Positions 11,911 to 23,039 of a DNA stretch of 64,000 nt are shown one piece after another. Every line of letters starts with the position of its first letter. The first letter of the stretch is position 1. A program made the position numbers and the translations under genes. The notes beneath the pieces are model-generated. The model did no database searches, was not told the origin of the DNA, and saw nothing but the letters and a program-made list of their open reading frames with translations. This DNA is from Aporrectodea caliginosa (lineage: Eukaryota; Annelida; Clitellata; Crassiclitellata; Lumbricidae), in contig JACEVL010000090.1 of the NCBI GenBank assembly GCA_020284085.1, forward strand, positions 767,001-831,000. The letters run 5' to 3'.

Positions 11911-13542
11911 ATGCATCGCTGCCATTTTGGTTTGCTTTTTTGTTTCATTGTGCTGTTTGCTGCCACAACAGGTACGAACATTTATGTTATGACTGTTCTA
12001 CAGGTTAAAGTATTTCCCGAAATCACAGGCGGTTGTTGTGCCGTGTTTCTCATAAGCAAAGAGCGTTGAGTTCATGAAATAGAAATATGGACCTAAAATG
12101 CCTCTCCTTCTATCTTTCTTTTACGTCACTTTTCTTCCTTTTCTTACTGTTCTTCTCTGCATATACATTTCTAAACGTGCCATTCTAGCGCTTTCTCTAC
12201 CTGATTAACTTGTGCTGCTTGCCTGATTTCAAATTCTAAAATGCAACACATTTGCGCATTAGAACGAAATACCTTTGAATCCGCATAGAAATTACGACCG
12301 TTGCAGAAGTACGATGATAATTGACAGCCAGTTGATCTGAGGCAGTTTGTTGATGTTTATAATAACAGTAAATGGAGACACCTTCAGACGCCAAAACAAG
12401 CAGGCAGTCTTGACTGATGGAGAGGTAGTCTTGCAAGAATCAACCATGTACATTAGATTTTTAGATATAATAATTAAAAATACATTTCTTTTGCTTATAT
12501 ATAAACATAGAAGACATCTTTTACTTTAATCAAAATTTCAAAATAGGTCTAATATATTTCAACATAATATATACACAAAATATATATACCTTATTTATAT
12601 AAATATTTCGACATGTTTAATATGTCTTTATTTTAATTTTTTTTCTGCGGTGAAGCCCTAAATTGCTGGGATTGCGATGTGGACTTTACCGATCAGGGAA
12701 ACCAAAATATGAGCTGCATCGATGGAACAACCAGCGAAGTCGAATGCGAAAACGATGGCACTAAACACATGTGCGGTGTCTATCGTTCTTATCAACTGCA
12801 TCACAGTAAGAAAACTTAAACATAAGTCACATGTGTCTTTGTGAGATCAATGATCATGGGTGTCCAACGCTGAAAGCATCGGCCGATGAAGCTTTAAAAC
12901 CAACCCGTGTGCGGTCAACACCAGAAAATTAGTCTACAGTCAGATGGAGAGGACTTTTGTCCAAGATTACCTAGCTTAGAAAGTCGGACTAGGAATGACA
13001 TCAGATATCTAATATACTATATGCTTAGATTTATATATAACATATTATGACATGTATGTATGTAAATTCAGAATAATCAACACTAAGTCTCAGTGTCTGC
13101 TACGTCGCGATTGATCGTAACCGTGTTATGACCAACTTTGCAACAAGAACCAATTCTAACGTAGCCTGTCTTGCTGGTTTTGCTTTCATTGAGTGCCTGT
13201 AAAATATACTGTTTTCTTCGACTTAGCCCACTGGATGCTCACTTAAAAAACCACGGCTAAGCCACTTGTTTTGTTTATAAGTGTCTCGCTGTAATTTTTT
13301 CAGTGGTTGATCCAACACCACTATCCATCGTCCGAGGATGTTTTACACAACAAGACGTTGACATGTACAGTGCTGAATGCAACAGAACCAGGATGGACGA
13401 TGTCAATATTAAATTAAAGATCTGTTTGGACACGTGTAGTGGCGACAAATGCAACAATTGGAAAGTCGATATGATATTCCAAAATGAAACCATAGCAACA
13501 GGTGATGATTGTATAAACGGGGAAAAGTTACTCATCTTTTAA
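11911..13542 (+). CDS. Ly6/uPAR-like secreted three-finger protein D (three exons)
   Basis: Exons are 11911-11971 (signal peptide MHRCHFGLLFCFIVLFAATT), 12656-12805 and 13304-13542, joined by phase-1 GT-AG introns to give 149 aa. Exon 2 begins LNCWDC and carries cysteines 1-5. Exon 3 carries C6-C10, ending CLDTCSGDKCNNW, plus one extra cysteine near the C-terminus. The ten-cysteine order is the classical Ly6 fold. The C-terminal tail after CN is longer than in A, B, C and E and is not hydrophobic, so it is probably secreted. The acceptor of exon 3 follows a T-rich tract and is strong. The gene has little visible transposon load and lacks the shared promoter module of its right-hand neighbours. 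Confidence 0.8.
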
Positions 13543-13684
13543 TTACACTTAAGTTTATATTAACAAAATATGAAATATTTAATGGAGTTATGTAGAGCTC
13601 ATTAAAAGAATCGAGATATTATTCTCTTTTATCGAAGTTCATTCTCCAGGTAAAAGCATGATTTGTGTTCAGAAAGTCTTTAAA

Positions 13685-13842
13685 CAATCTCCCGCTAAGG
13701 AGGTCACTGGGTGACCCTCCCTAGCGGGATCTCCATCCCTTTGGGCCTCCCTTTGTCGCCAATGCATTTTGTTACTTCACATTCTCTGGCATTATTGCAA
13801 TGTTTTGGTTGCAATAAAACAATTTGATTGATTGATTGTGCA
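13685..13842 (+). mobile_element. retroelement 3' tail with stem-loop and (GATT)n
   Basis: A near-perfect stem-loop (13689-13728, arms TCCCGCTAAGGAGGTCAC and GTGACCCTCCCTAGCGGGA with a small bulge) precedes AATAAAACA and a GATTGATTGATTG tail. A 3' stem-loop plus tetranucleotide tail is typical of some LINE and SINE 3' ends. No protein part is present. Confidence 0.5.
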
Positions 13843-14640
13843 ACTCAGTTACAATGTTTGTTTGCAGTTATAAATAATTGTTATGTTGTCATTAAAGAAT
13901 ATTTAGGATGTCTATGCTATGTATCACGTAAAGCCTCAAATGCCATTAGGAAAATAATATGTTGCAGTTATCTAACTCCTTGGTTAGATAGCACAGTCGA
14001 CTGCTTCGCACCATTAATGTATTCTACATAAAAATAATTTTGTGTAGTACATGAAATTATATTTTGCCTGATTTTTATCAAATCTTTGTTTCCAAGTTTT
14101 TCAGCAATAACTAAACCATCCTTATCTCTAGTAGAATTATTTTGTTCGTCCGTTTGTCCTACTGTCAAGTTTGATATTATTTCGCTGCAGATTCGAAAGA
14201 GAACATGTCGAAACGGAAACGGGAAGAACAGAGGAAAGCATTGATAAAAGAGAAAAGACATCTCTTCAATCAAATGCAAGATCAGCGTCGAATTAATTAG
14301 TGAACTAATCCTACGACAGACCTCGTATCTCAACTGGACATCGATCTCTGATAGACGGCTGTAGACGTTCAGCTGACGTTAACGCCTGTGAACTAATAAT
14401 AAACTATATTGTCTGAAAGCCAGTTACTTTATTACCTTTCGATAGAGTCACTTTCACAATTACAAAATGTTACGATCTAAGTCCTACATTATGTAAAGAA
14501 AAATCTAAGGTTCCTTCTGAAAAGCTTATTAGGCTAAACATATTGCGGGATCCTATTTCCCTTATGGAACGCCATAGTTTCGATATAGTCAGTGCAGGTT
14601 ACAAGTACTGGACGGTAATCATTAGATTCAAGCTTTAAAA
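13843..14640. other. intergenic; short K/R/E-rich frame at 14204-14302
   Basis: A 32-codon frame starting MSKRKREEQRKALIKEK runs to a TAG. It is similar in style to the broken Glu/Lys-rich relics at 23450-23740 and 58560-58930, so it may be a fragment of the same degenerate coiled-coil gene. Nothing else recognised. Confidence 0.35.
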
Positions 14641-14652
14641 CAATAAGCAACA

Positions 14653-14983
14653 ATGCTAAGACTTCAATTACTGACATTAATTGCAGTTTCCATAATGGCT
14701 GAGTCATTGAGATTTTGCTGCGTTAAAACGGAAAACAAACGAATTTTATCTCCTTGTGCTTGTGAAGACTATAATTCAGTTTTGAAACGACTGCAGATTA
14801 AACGTCCCTGACATTCCATTTGGTATACTTCAATGTCATAAAATGTCAGAACACTTTTCACATTGGACAGAGTGCATAATAAAGAATGTTCCATGTTATG
14901 ATTCCTGCAAGGAATTGGAGTCTTCAGTCGTGAATGAAAACATTTTATTTCCTCCTAGCACCAACAATCGTCTTCATGACTAA
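14653..14983 (+). pseudogene. frameshifted small secreted cysteine-rich protein
   Basis: Starts with a plausible signal peptide (MLRLQLLTLIAVSIMAES) and then RFCC and PCACED, but stops at 14809. One base out of phase, the reading continues to a TAA at 14981-14983 with further cysteines (LQCHKMSEHF, TECIIKNVPCYDSCKEL). The break is near 14795-14800, and no intron of usable size lies there. With the break the protein would be about 110 aa with eight or nine cysteines. Unlike the neighbouring Ly6-type genes it is a single exon. Either a recent pseudogene or a sequencing error; a remote Ly6 relation is only a guess. Confidence 0.5.
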
Positions 14984-15061
14984 TCTGAAAGACAGTTACT
15001 GTAGTCCTACGTACATTAACACCTCGCTCTATGTTAGACAAAATTCTCGACAAGTCTAACC

Positions 15062-15131
15062 TAAGCCAGCACCCCATTAAACTATTCTTGTATGCATAGA
15101 TACAAGAATAGTTTAATGGGGTGTTGGCTTA
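15062..15131. repeat. 32-bp-arm inverted repeat with 6-nt loop
   Basis: Arms 15062-15093 and 15100-15131 are complementary except for one G-T pair, so an RNA copy would pair throughout. The loop is GCATAG. No coding or TE protein nearby. Confidence 0.85.
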
Positions 15132-15187
15132 TATTAGACTATTAAATTGTATAGCGATTGATACATATCCGACGCACTTGTCTTTGT

Positions 15188-15226
15188 GTTGTACAACCAG
15201 GATATAATATATCCTGGTTGTACAAT
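15188..15226. repeat. 17-bp-arm inverted repeat with 3-nt loop
   Basis: Arms 15189-15205 and 15209-15225 are perfectly complementary (TTGTACAACCAGGATAT). It lies 57 bp after the previous hairpin. Confidence 0.85.
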
Positions 15227-15558
15227 TTTATTGTTACAGACGTCGAGTCACTGGTGTCTTCCAATTGGATCTGGCTTAATCAGACTTAGACGCAATGCAC
15301 CTGGCTAGGCAGACACCAGGCGCGCTTAATGATTGACGACGAATAAATAAAGTCTTGATATCCGGATTAGAATCAAAAACGTGCCATCCTATACATAAAA
15401 TACATACATACAATCATCTATGCATGCCTGGGTGGTAACCCTCAAATAGTCTCAGCTTAGTAAGAAAATTGTGGCAAGCTAACATCTCACCTGACCATCT
15501 TGCTTTTCGTCCAAGCCTGACAACAGTACTATGATCTCGTATCGAGTTCAGCAGTCGG

Positions 15559-16240
15559 ATGATCTTTTGCCTCAAATTGCCTCTTTATGTGGTAAAAGAT
15601 CCAGCACCACCTTCGACAGTTCGACTTATCATCCACCCGAATCTTAATCTCGACTTTATTTTGAAAAATGACAAGGTTTTCAACATCTTGCTACGTGGCG
15701 ACTGCCAACCAGAGGTGAGAATGATATTTTTTGGTCAACGAAAGTGGCTGCCAAGTTTGCCAACATGTACGCGGTTTATAAGCTGGCTTTATCTTTGCTC
15801 AACTGAAGTTTGACATAGCTGCTCCAGCGGGATGTAAGGCAACTGTCAATGAACAAGACCATATTGTTTCTAAAATAGATTTCCAATCACTTCAAAAGCT
15901 TGGCGGAGATGCAATTCTTAAGTCTGTTTCAAACGCGAGACTTCAATACCTAAATTTACGGTTTTGTTCATCAATCCAGCTATTCGTCTTCCATGTTGAA
16001 ATTTGTTTTTATTTTATCATATCTCAAATGAACCCGCAACAGGGATACACTCTTGGCCTCTTGGCCCGCATAAATATGTCTCCCTCGACAACCTGTGTGA
16101 CATCGCAGAAATGTGACCTTGGTTATCTGGACGACGACCTTTCATTTTATAGCAGACAAGACACCGTTGTAGTGGGAGTTACTCTTTTACAGTTTTGCAC
16201 TAGACGGCATACTGCAGGCTCACTTCGAAACATTTAGGAG
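15559..16240 (+). mobile_element. decayed reverse-transcriptase-like fragment (YLDD)
   Basis: Broken plus-strand frames give, in order, FDIAAPAGCKATVNEQDHIV (about 15808-15867), a QQGYTLGLL block (about 16038) and LGYLDDDLSF (about 16119). A QQG...LGLL block followed by a YLDD box matches the order of reverse transcriptase motifs B and C. Stops and frameshifts separate the blocks. Family not assigned. Confidence 0.5.
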
Positions 16241-16259
16241 TGCAAATGATCATCAAGGC

Positions 16260-16640
16260 ACACCGCCAGCACAGAAGATCCTTCCTAACCCTCCTGAGGT
16301 CCTCTTTCCGTGTTACTAAGCTTGGGCTGTGTTTTAATTCAGTGCCTCCTGCTATTATCATTCTATGCTGTCACAATTGGATTACATATTGAGGGAAAGG
16401 CTTTAACGCTTGAGCACTTTATTAACATAGTAGATCTAATCTAAACATTCACCATTGGATTCACTCTCCATTCGTACGAGACGAGTGCAGTCGCTCGCTT
16501 CCGCAGCCTATTTGGCCCCAGATGCGGCCACATAGAAACTCCAAACCTGCCTTGATGAAGCCACGCCCAGCAATGTCGTTTGTAATTATTTTCTCAGGTT
16601 GAACCTGGAAAATAGCGATAAATATAGTACATAAAAATTA
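16260..16640 (+). repeat. locus-specific upstream repeat, copy 1 (before gene A)
   Basis: The block starting CACCGCCAGCACAGA, with GTTTGTAATTATTTTCTC near its right end, recurs upstream of gene B (about 33250-33430) and twice before gene C (43860-44275 and 44740-44930). It precedes the shared promoter module each time and looks like the left flank of the duplicated gene unit. Confidence 0.6.
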
Positions 16641-16810
16641 CTTGAAAATAACTGAAAATGATACTGTTTCAGTAGGTGATATATTAAACTGTACTTTGAT
16701 ACCTCCAGCGCACTACAGTTACAGTGCTCATAGTCCGCCACTGATAAGGAAACCGCCAGATGTTTTGTATTTCATGTATCTTATGTATCTTGATGGAATA
16801 CCTCATTTCA

Positions 16811-16974
16811 GACTACGAAGTAATTTTTCCGTAACGAATTTCAAACTACTCGTTTTCCAAAGGTTATCTGCTACAGATAAGATAGCGCGCGAAGTTAAAT
16901 CGTTTTCTGATGTGAATCTGTTCGAGCGGTATCGAGAAGCACGCTCTAATTTATGTCTTTTGAGAGTATATAAA
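16811..16974 (+). promoter_or_regulatory. shared Ly6-cluster promoter module, gene A copy
   Basis: Contains TTTCCGTAACGAATTTC, then TTATC (16864-16868) and GATAA (16876-16880) as an inverted pair of GATA sites 7 bp apart, a further GATAG, CGCGCGAAG, and a TATATAAA box at 16967-16974, 80 bp before the start codon. Matching modules with the same order precede B, C and E. Conservation of this stretch among paralogues and the TATA position argue for a real core promoter; the factor is inferred from the WGATAR motif only. Confidence 0.65.
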
Positions 16975-17046
16975 CGTCAGTTAGACACATGATGGTGCTA
17001 TCGATTCTTCGCTGAATTCACTGAAAGTTCAACTGTGTTGTCGAGA

Positions 17047-20000
17047 ATGGCATTCGGAAGCTTCTGCGTATGGGTCCTGTGTCTTCTTATGCTGACTTCA
17101 TCAACAGCAGGTAAGAAAACAATAATAACTAAACTCACGAAGTATACTAGCCAGAGCATCGAACTGCTGCAACTCTCACGCTCGTTACATCAACCGTACC
17201 CATTATCATTTTCACCCACCATCACTTGCTGTAGTCTGGAGCGCCTCTGAGTAGAAATCTTGAAGAGGCGCTATAACAAGTGCTCATACATACATGCATA
17301 TTGCAGATATACATACTTGCGTGGCAAGCTATTAAGCTAAAAGGCGAAAAGTTCGCCAGGTTCAGCCTAGTCGAAGCCTTTAATTCGAAACTTCGAGCAA
17401 AAATGTTCTTCTGCCCCGAGGCTGCTTATTTTCAAGCCGAAGCCATGATGGCCTTCAAGCTTTCTCTGATAACATGCAGAAATGCGCTTGAGCGATATGA
17501 AGAATATTGGATATAATATGGATATAACGTATATTGGATATAATTTGGATATAATGTAAAAATATTATTGTTACGATATAGAGGTTTTGCTGTGGTCTGC
17601 GCATCCTCCAGGAACAATCTACCTAACAACCTGCGACATGAGCTTCTTAGTCTGTTTTTACCTCTTTCCGCAAACGCTCTTTTTCGATCGTGGTTTCATT
17701 GGATTAGATCGGGAGCGCCTCAGATTAGTCTCTCTATCCATATGGCTCTATATAAATTTGCAATTGCCATTACATTACCATTGTTCTAATATTCCATACG
17801 AACGCTTATTCTTTTCGCGAGCTCTCCGACTTACCAGCCATCATTACCTTTGCTAGATATCCTGTAAACTGTTAATGCATTATGAAAGTCATAGGATCTG
17901 TTAAGCAATCACGAAGAGAGTGCCTTTATTATCGAGTCTTCAAATTATTTTATCAAAATACTTATCACTGTCACTGAAAGTTTATGACTATGTTTTTGTT
18001 TTGTAATGAATCGGTTGCGCAGACATTACATGCTTCAAGTGTACGTCAGCAGATGATGGCGAGGCATGTTACAGAGGAGGAACTGGTTGGCCGAGGGAGC
18101 CGTGTATTGGCGTAGATTTCAAGTACTGCGTGACATCGTTACACTACGATGTACACCGAAGTAAGATAACATAACCTCTTTTTATTATTTAATATTTAAA
18201 GTCTTTTCTTGATTTATCGGCTTACTTGTACAGGGACGTCATTTTTGCCCCTAAATATGAGGGACAATCAACCCCTATATGTATGTCAGTGCATTTTGAA
18301 ATAATATATCTTTAGTCGTCACTGTTTGTCTAGGCCAGCAGAAAATGCATCAAAACCTAATTAATATTAAGTAACAATATGCACACATGTTGCTGCAACG
18401 GCTTGCAGCTTGGACATGTAGACTAAGTACAAAACTTAACAAGCTGGTCAAGTCCTTCCACTGAAAAAGAACTGAAATTACTTGCTGTACTTGTAAGGCA
18501 CTCATGTAAAACAAGTGCATTGAAGCGAATTCGAATCGTCATCAAAATAGGATATCCTTGGCAATACTTCAATTTCAACCAATCTGACTTTATCCTGACT
18601 ACTACCCAGCAAAAACAAAAAGTTATATCGGTTGAGAGTGGAGCAATGCAGTGACTATCGCCAAGTTACATTAGGCCTATTTCTCTGTGATAAACGGCAG
18701 GACGGTGTCAAAAAGCAAGCAACAAAAGACTCTATATAAGTGATAAATTATAATCTGATCCATAATGGTCTAATATGAAAATATCTAATTCATCTATGAA
18801 ATCGAAATTACTGTGTGTAGTCGGACTTACCGAATTATAATCCAACCAACTTAAAAATCGCCTAAACCCGAGGTTTATATTCATAGATATTGGATGGCAA
18901 AAATTCACACAGTTTTAATCAGAGATCATGAAAAGCAAAACATCGTAAGCCGTGAAACACCATTTACTTTGGGTCAGCGTAAAATATGCTTCACGGTTTA
19001 TGACCAACTACTTGTGAGTTTGTTGTATCAGGATTTATATGTCAGGGTTGTGTGCTTGGTCCTCTTTCGTTTGCACTTACAGTATACACCACACCACTAG
19101 GAACATTACGCTGGATTATCATTCGCTGGGATATCATTGCTATGCTGATGATACTCAGATCTACCTACATTTCATTTGACAATCTTTCATGTGACTCATC
19201 TGTGCAGCTGTTGTAAGCTGTCTTTGATGAGGTACAGTCTGAGATGGCCGCCACTAAACTCCTCCACCAATCGAAGACTGAATTTCTGCTACTGGGCAAT
19301 CCACAGCGACTAAAAAATGTGATAGGCTTAAGTCATTGAAACTCGGTGACTCAATTGTTAAGCTGGCAGACTCTGCTTGTAAGTTGGCGTTGTTTTCAAT
19401 TCTACCAGGTCTTTCACTGGCCATGTTAACTGTATTTGTAAGTCAACATAGAATGTTAATTCATGAAATTTTTATGCAGAATTAGATGTTTTATACCCAA
19501 TACCCATGTTTGCAAGGATATCCCTGGCAAATGCATTGGGTTCCAGTCGCCAAGATTACTGCAACTCACTTCTTACTGGTATCAATAAGACAAACATGCT
19601 CTAGCTGCAGAGAGTTCATAACTCTTTGGCTAGAGCCATAAACTAACGCACACATAGGCAATATGAACATAATAATTATAACCCCGTGCTTAAATATTTG
19701 CATTAGCTTCCTGTTCAGCAAAGAATTGGTTTAAAATTGGAGCTCTTAGTTTATAAAACTGTGAGCTCTGGTCAGCCACAATACTTAGAATCAATTTTTA
19801 TTTTTCCAGACTTATCATTATTCAACGAGTTTGGTCATAACTAAATCAAGAACTGCTCTTGGTGAACGAGCCATTTCGGTTGCTGGACCTACTTTTTGGA
19901 ACCCTCTCTCTGTGTCAGTTCGCTCTGCTCAGTCGCTTGTATCAATTCGTTTTCAACTTAAAACTTAACTCTTTCAAATTGCTTATCCACAACAGGCTGC

Positions 20001-23000
20001 CTCTCTGTTTTACTGATCTTCTGGACGTTGACCTGATAACGGTTTGGTTTTGGTGAGCTATTGAACAAAATGCCTTAAGAGCAAAGACACTTGAGAATGC
20101 ATGAAAACAAACCACAGTCCACAAGATTTTCGCAGAAGACGGTTTGGTTAACGGTGCAAAAGGCACCGTCAGGCCAGTCACACGTTCCCAGCAGAAAGAG
20201 ATTACAGTTACCCGACCCCGTCTAACAACCCTTGAAAAATTTCCTTTTCGTTTTTACACTCGCAAATTTGTGTTGCTTCAATGTTATATGAATAGTTATG
20301 CCATCTCATTCTTAATGAAAGAATGCAAAAAATAATAATTATGATAAATGTTGATGGATTAATTAATTACAACTTGCAGGATTATATCTATCGAAACAGC
20401 TTTGACTATAATAAACCACAAGTCAGTTATTCAAGTTTAATTTTTAGTTAATAAATAATTAGTAACTTAGATAGTCATGTTAAGACTGTTCGCGTTAGAA
20501 GCGACGCCAAAACATTTCCTAGACTCCGATTAGCATCCCAAAAAACCCAGAAAAATTCAGATTATTCGTATACTCGATTGCGAATGTAGGTACCGCAAAT
20601 CAATTATAGGTAGTTGGCCTGCCATCTCACTGTCACTGTCAGCAGAGAGAATTTAGAGCAGACGTGTATATATTGGCCAGGTTACACTCCTAGCTCTTTT
20701 CGATGTTAGCTCTGCCTTTGATTCTGTGGACCACTCCATCCTTCTTCAGCGCCTCTCTACTTCCTTTGGATTGGTTGACCAGCCTTTAGAATGGCTTCGA
20801 TCCTTTCTATCTGAACGCACAAACTGTGCGGTTGTTGGCTCCTCTAGGCCTTTGGGTCCCCGCCCCTTTTGGTGTGCCCCAGGGCTCCGTCCTAGGTCCT
20901 CTTTTGTATCTTCTCTATACGGCTGACCTCTGTCCTCTGCTGACATCTCAGGGGCTTCTGCACCAGCTCTTTGCAGATGATGTCCAAGCTTACATCCATT
21001 CCCATCCATCAGACTCAGTCGCTACTGTACAACAGATGTGCCTAACGATAGATGTTCTTTCCTCTTGGATGGCCTCAAATAGACTTCTCCTAAATCCTTC
21101 CAAGACTCAGTTTATTTGGCTAGGTGGCCGTCGGCAACTAGATGGTATTGATTTGCTCCAGCTTACTCGGGTCTTTCCTGATATAACTTTTTCCATAACG
21201 GTTCGTGACCTGGGCCTCGCCCTTGACCAAGAACTTAGTCTTTCTCAACATGTGAACTTGATCTGTCGAAGCTGTTACTATCAGCTTCGCCAGCTCCGAG
21301 TGGTTTCTCGCTCTCTTTCTCATGACGCACTAGTGGTTCTTGTGCATGCCTTCGTTACTAGTCGAATTGACCACTGTTGTTCGATCCTCGTTGGCCTCCC
21401 GCTTGGGGTTCTGGGGCGACTAGATCGAGTTCTGCGCTCAGCTGCTCGGCTTATTGGGCGAATTCCAAAATTCGGCTCTGTCTCTGCCTACATGCGCGAT
21501 GTGTTACACTGGCTGCCTGTGGCCCAACGGATCTCATACCGTATTGCTTCTTTGGTTTCACGCAGCATTCTTGGCTGTGCTCCATCTTACCTGCGCAACC
21601 TCTGCCGCCCAGTGTCCGACGTTGTAGCGCGTCGGGCGCTTCGCTCCGCGACGACGGGGCAACTCCTAGTCCCGCGGGCTCGCTTGACTGCTAGGCAGCG
21701 CCGAGCTTTCTCGGTTGCAGGCCCCTCCATCTGGAATGACCTGCCATCGGAGCTGCGCTTGCTACCTTTATCCAGTCAAACTGGGTTTTATAAATCACTT
21801 AAGTCTTTCTACTTTTGCCGTGGCTGGACTGGGAGCGCTTCTGAGTAGATTTCTTGAAGGGGCGCTATATAAATCTCCAGAATGAATGAATGAATTGAGT
21901 ATAAATGGATTGCACTTTTAGCAACTAGTTTGCACTGCCGTGGCGGTCTGGCGGAACTTCGTAAATAAGCTGGTGCTTTGCGCTTAGGGGGTCATCCATT
22001 AATTATGTCAACAAAATAGGGGAGGGGAGGGGGTTTGGAAAAGTTTGAAAGTTGTTGACAAGGGGGGAGGGGGGTTCGGTAAAAGTTGACGTCAACAAAT
22101 TTTTTCCAATGAATCAACACAGACCCTTCAAAATGGTAGCGAAAACATTAAGTAATTCTAAAAATGTATAAAGTGCTTAATGTTTAATACTACTAAAAAG
22201 CTGGTAATAAACTAAATTCATATATTTTGAAATTCGAGATTGCATTTCTTAGTGTAAAACAATTTGAAAAATGATTCTACATGTATTGAGCCATTTTGTT
22301 TCTTTTTTTAGGGGGGTTCTGGGATTGTTGACATAATTTTTAGGGGGTCCGTCAATGTTTGACAGTTTTTGACAGGGGTCAAAAATGGCCTAAAATTTGT
22401 TGACATAATTAATGGACGACCCCTAGCTTAAAAGTAGCGCTTTATAATTTTGGAATTTTATTACGATATAGATTCATATCTCAAAAGAAATGAAGCACGT
22501 CGTTTAGTTGCGTTATTGTCGTATTAACTTTGAACCTAAAGTTACGAATGACATCTAAGATGGACAAATTCATTACTAGTCTAATAATTATTTCAGCAAG
22601 TTAAAGTTGTACTTGCTTACATCATACTTGGCAGCCCATAGAAATGATTCCTCTTTAGGCTACTTCTAAACTCGCTAGTTAAAAATGACCCGAGTTTATT
22701 GTTTTTCAACAAATTAATGATTGTAGACATTCATACAGCTATTCTATTAAAAAAGTCGATTTTATTACTAGGCTATGTTTAAGGCGTATTGACAATATTT
22801 GTAAAATTATGATCATGGTTTCTGCTTGCATACTTTCAGACGGTTCGCAGATTAAAAAATTTGTACGTAGAGCATGCCTTGACAAGAGACCTACTCAATG
22901 CGTTACGGAATACAGCAATGTAACCAAAATCACCACAAAATCGTGCACACGTCTCTGTGAAACTGATCTTTGCAACAGCGGGGATTTCACAGACCCTTGC

Positions 23001-23009
23001 GCCTTTTGA
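17047..23009 (+). CDS. Ly6/uPAR-like secreted three-finger protein A (three exons)
   Basis: Exons are 17047-17110 (signal peptide MAFGSFCVWVLCLLMLTSSTA), 18023-18160 and 22840-23009, with phase-1 GT-AG introns; 372 nt, 123 aa. Exon 2 gives ITCFKC, EACYRGGTG and YC (C1-C5). Exon 3 gives C6-C10 ending CTRLCETDLCNS, then an extra Cys in DPCAF. No GPI-type tail, so probably secreted. Closest relative is gene C, which shares signal peptide, YRGGTG and the DPC tail. Intron 1 (912 bp) holds two LINE tails. Intron 2 (4.7 kb) holds a decayed LINE, a fairly young LINE and a MITE. It faces gene E tail to tail. The promoter module with GATA sites and TATA box lies directly upstream. Confidence 0.82.
17230..17320 (+). 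mobile_element. 91-bp LINE-tail insertion with target duplication
   Basis: The 3' end GGAGCGCCTCTGAGTAGAAA...GAGGCGCTATA plus a CATACATA-type tail is flanked by ACTTGC at 17224-17229 and 17315-17320. The matching intron of gene C has a single ACTTGC (about 45702-45707) and no insert. This gives a complete, extremely 5'-truncated LINE insertion younger than the A/C duplication. Confidence 0.8.
17568..17800 (+). mobile_element. LINE C-terminal fragment in intron 1 of gene A
   Basis: Translates to FAVVCASSRNNLPNNLRHEL then FRSWFHWIRSGAP, and ends ATGGCTCTATATAAATTT. The same fragment lies in intron 1 of gene C (45930-46130), so this insertion predates the A/C duplication. Confidence 0.75.
18894..19005 (+). 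other. conserved 112-bp intronic segment (gene A copy)
   Basis: Reads MAKIHTVLIRDHEKQ and on through PFTLGQRK and CFTVYD without stops. The matching place in intron 2 of gene C (47329-47440) is about 86% identical by my count and also open. Homology to C stops just after VYD, where the LINE at 19010 begins. Protein not recognised. Confidence 0.45.
19010..20340 (+). mobile_element. decayed CR1/L2-like LINE in intron 2 of gene A
   Basis: Broken frames show a GCVLGPLSFAL-like motif (about 19055), a degenerate ADDTQIY (about 19144), a LLGN/KTEFLL region (about 19280) and, near 19870, a version of ERAISVAGPTFWN. The order matches the LINE at 20673-21895. Many stops and frameshifts; absent from the paralogous intron of C. 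Confidence 0.6.
20673..21895 (+). mobile_element. 5'-truncated CR1/L2-like LINE, fairly young
   Basis: RT motifs run in order: LFDVSSAFDSVDHSILLQRL (about 20700), then, after one frameshift near 20850-20880, GVPQGSVLGPLLYLLYTADL, FADDVQAY, LDQELSLSQH, HAFVTSRIDHCC, DVLHWLPVAQRISYRIA, RAFSVAGPSIWNDLP and SASE-stop at 21846-21848. The 3' end GAGCGCTTCTGAGTAG...GGGGCGCTATATAAAT and a (GAAT)n tail close it. The 340-codon frame after the shift is unbroken. It sits in intron 2 of gene A, at nearly the same position where the paralogous intron of C carries a DD37D transposon. Confidence 0.88.
21986..22424. mobile_element. MITE with about 32-bp terminal inverted repeats
   Basis: The left end AGGGGGTCATCCATTAATTA and the inverted right end AGGGGTCGTCCATTAATTA share about 30 of 32 bases. 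GCTTA flanks both sides as a likely target duplication. The interior is G-rich near both ends and AT-rich in the middle, with no coding capacity. Confidence 0.8.
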
Positions 23010-23039
23010 AATTGACGCTTTTCAATCCATTGCTTATTG

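Noticed and set aside
12236..12436. Minus-strand 66-codon frame
   Set aside because: It lies within intron 1 of gene D, on the opposite strand, with no motif.
15062..15131. MicroRNA precursor
   Set aside because: The stem is almost perfect and the loop is only 6 nt, unlike animal pre-miRNA hairpins with bulges and larger loops. Kept only as an inverted repeat.
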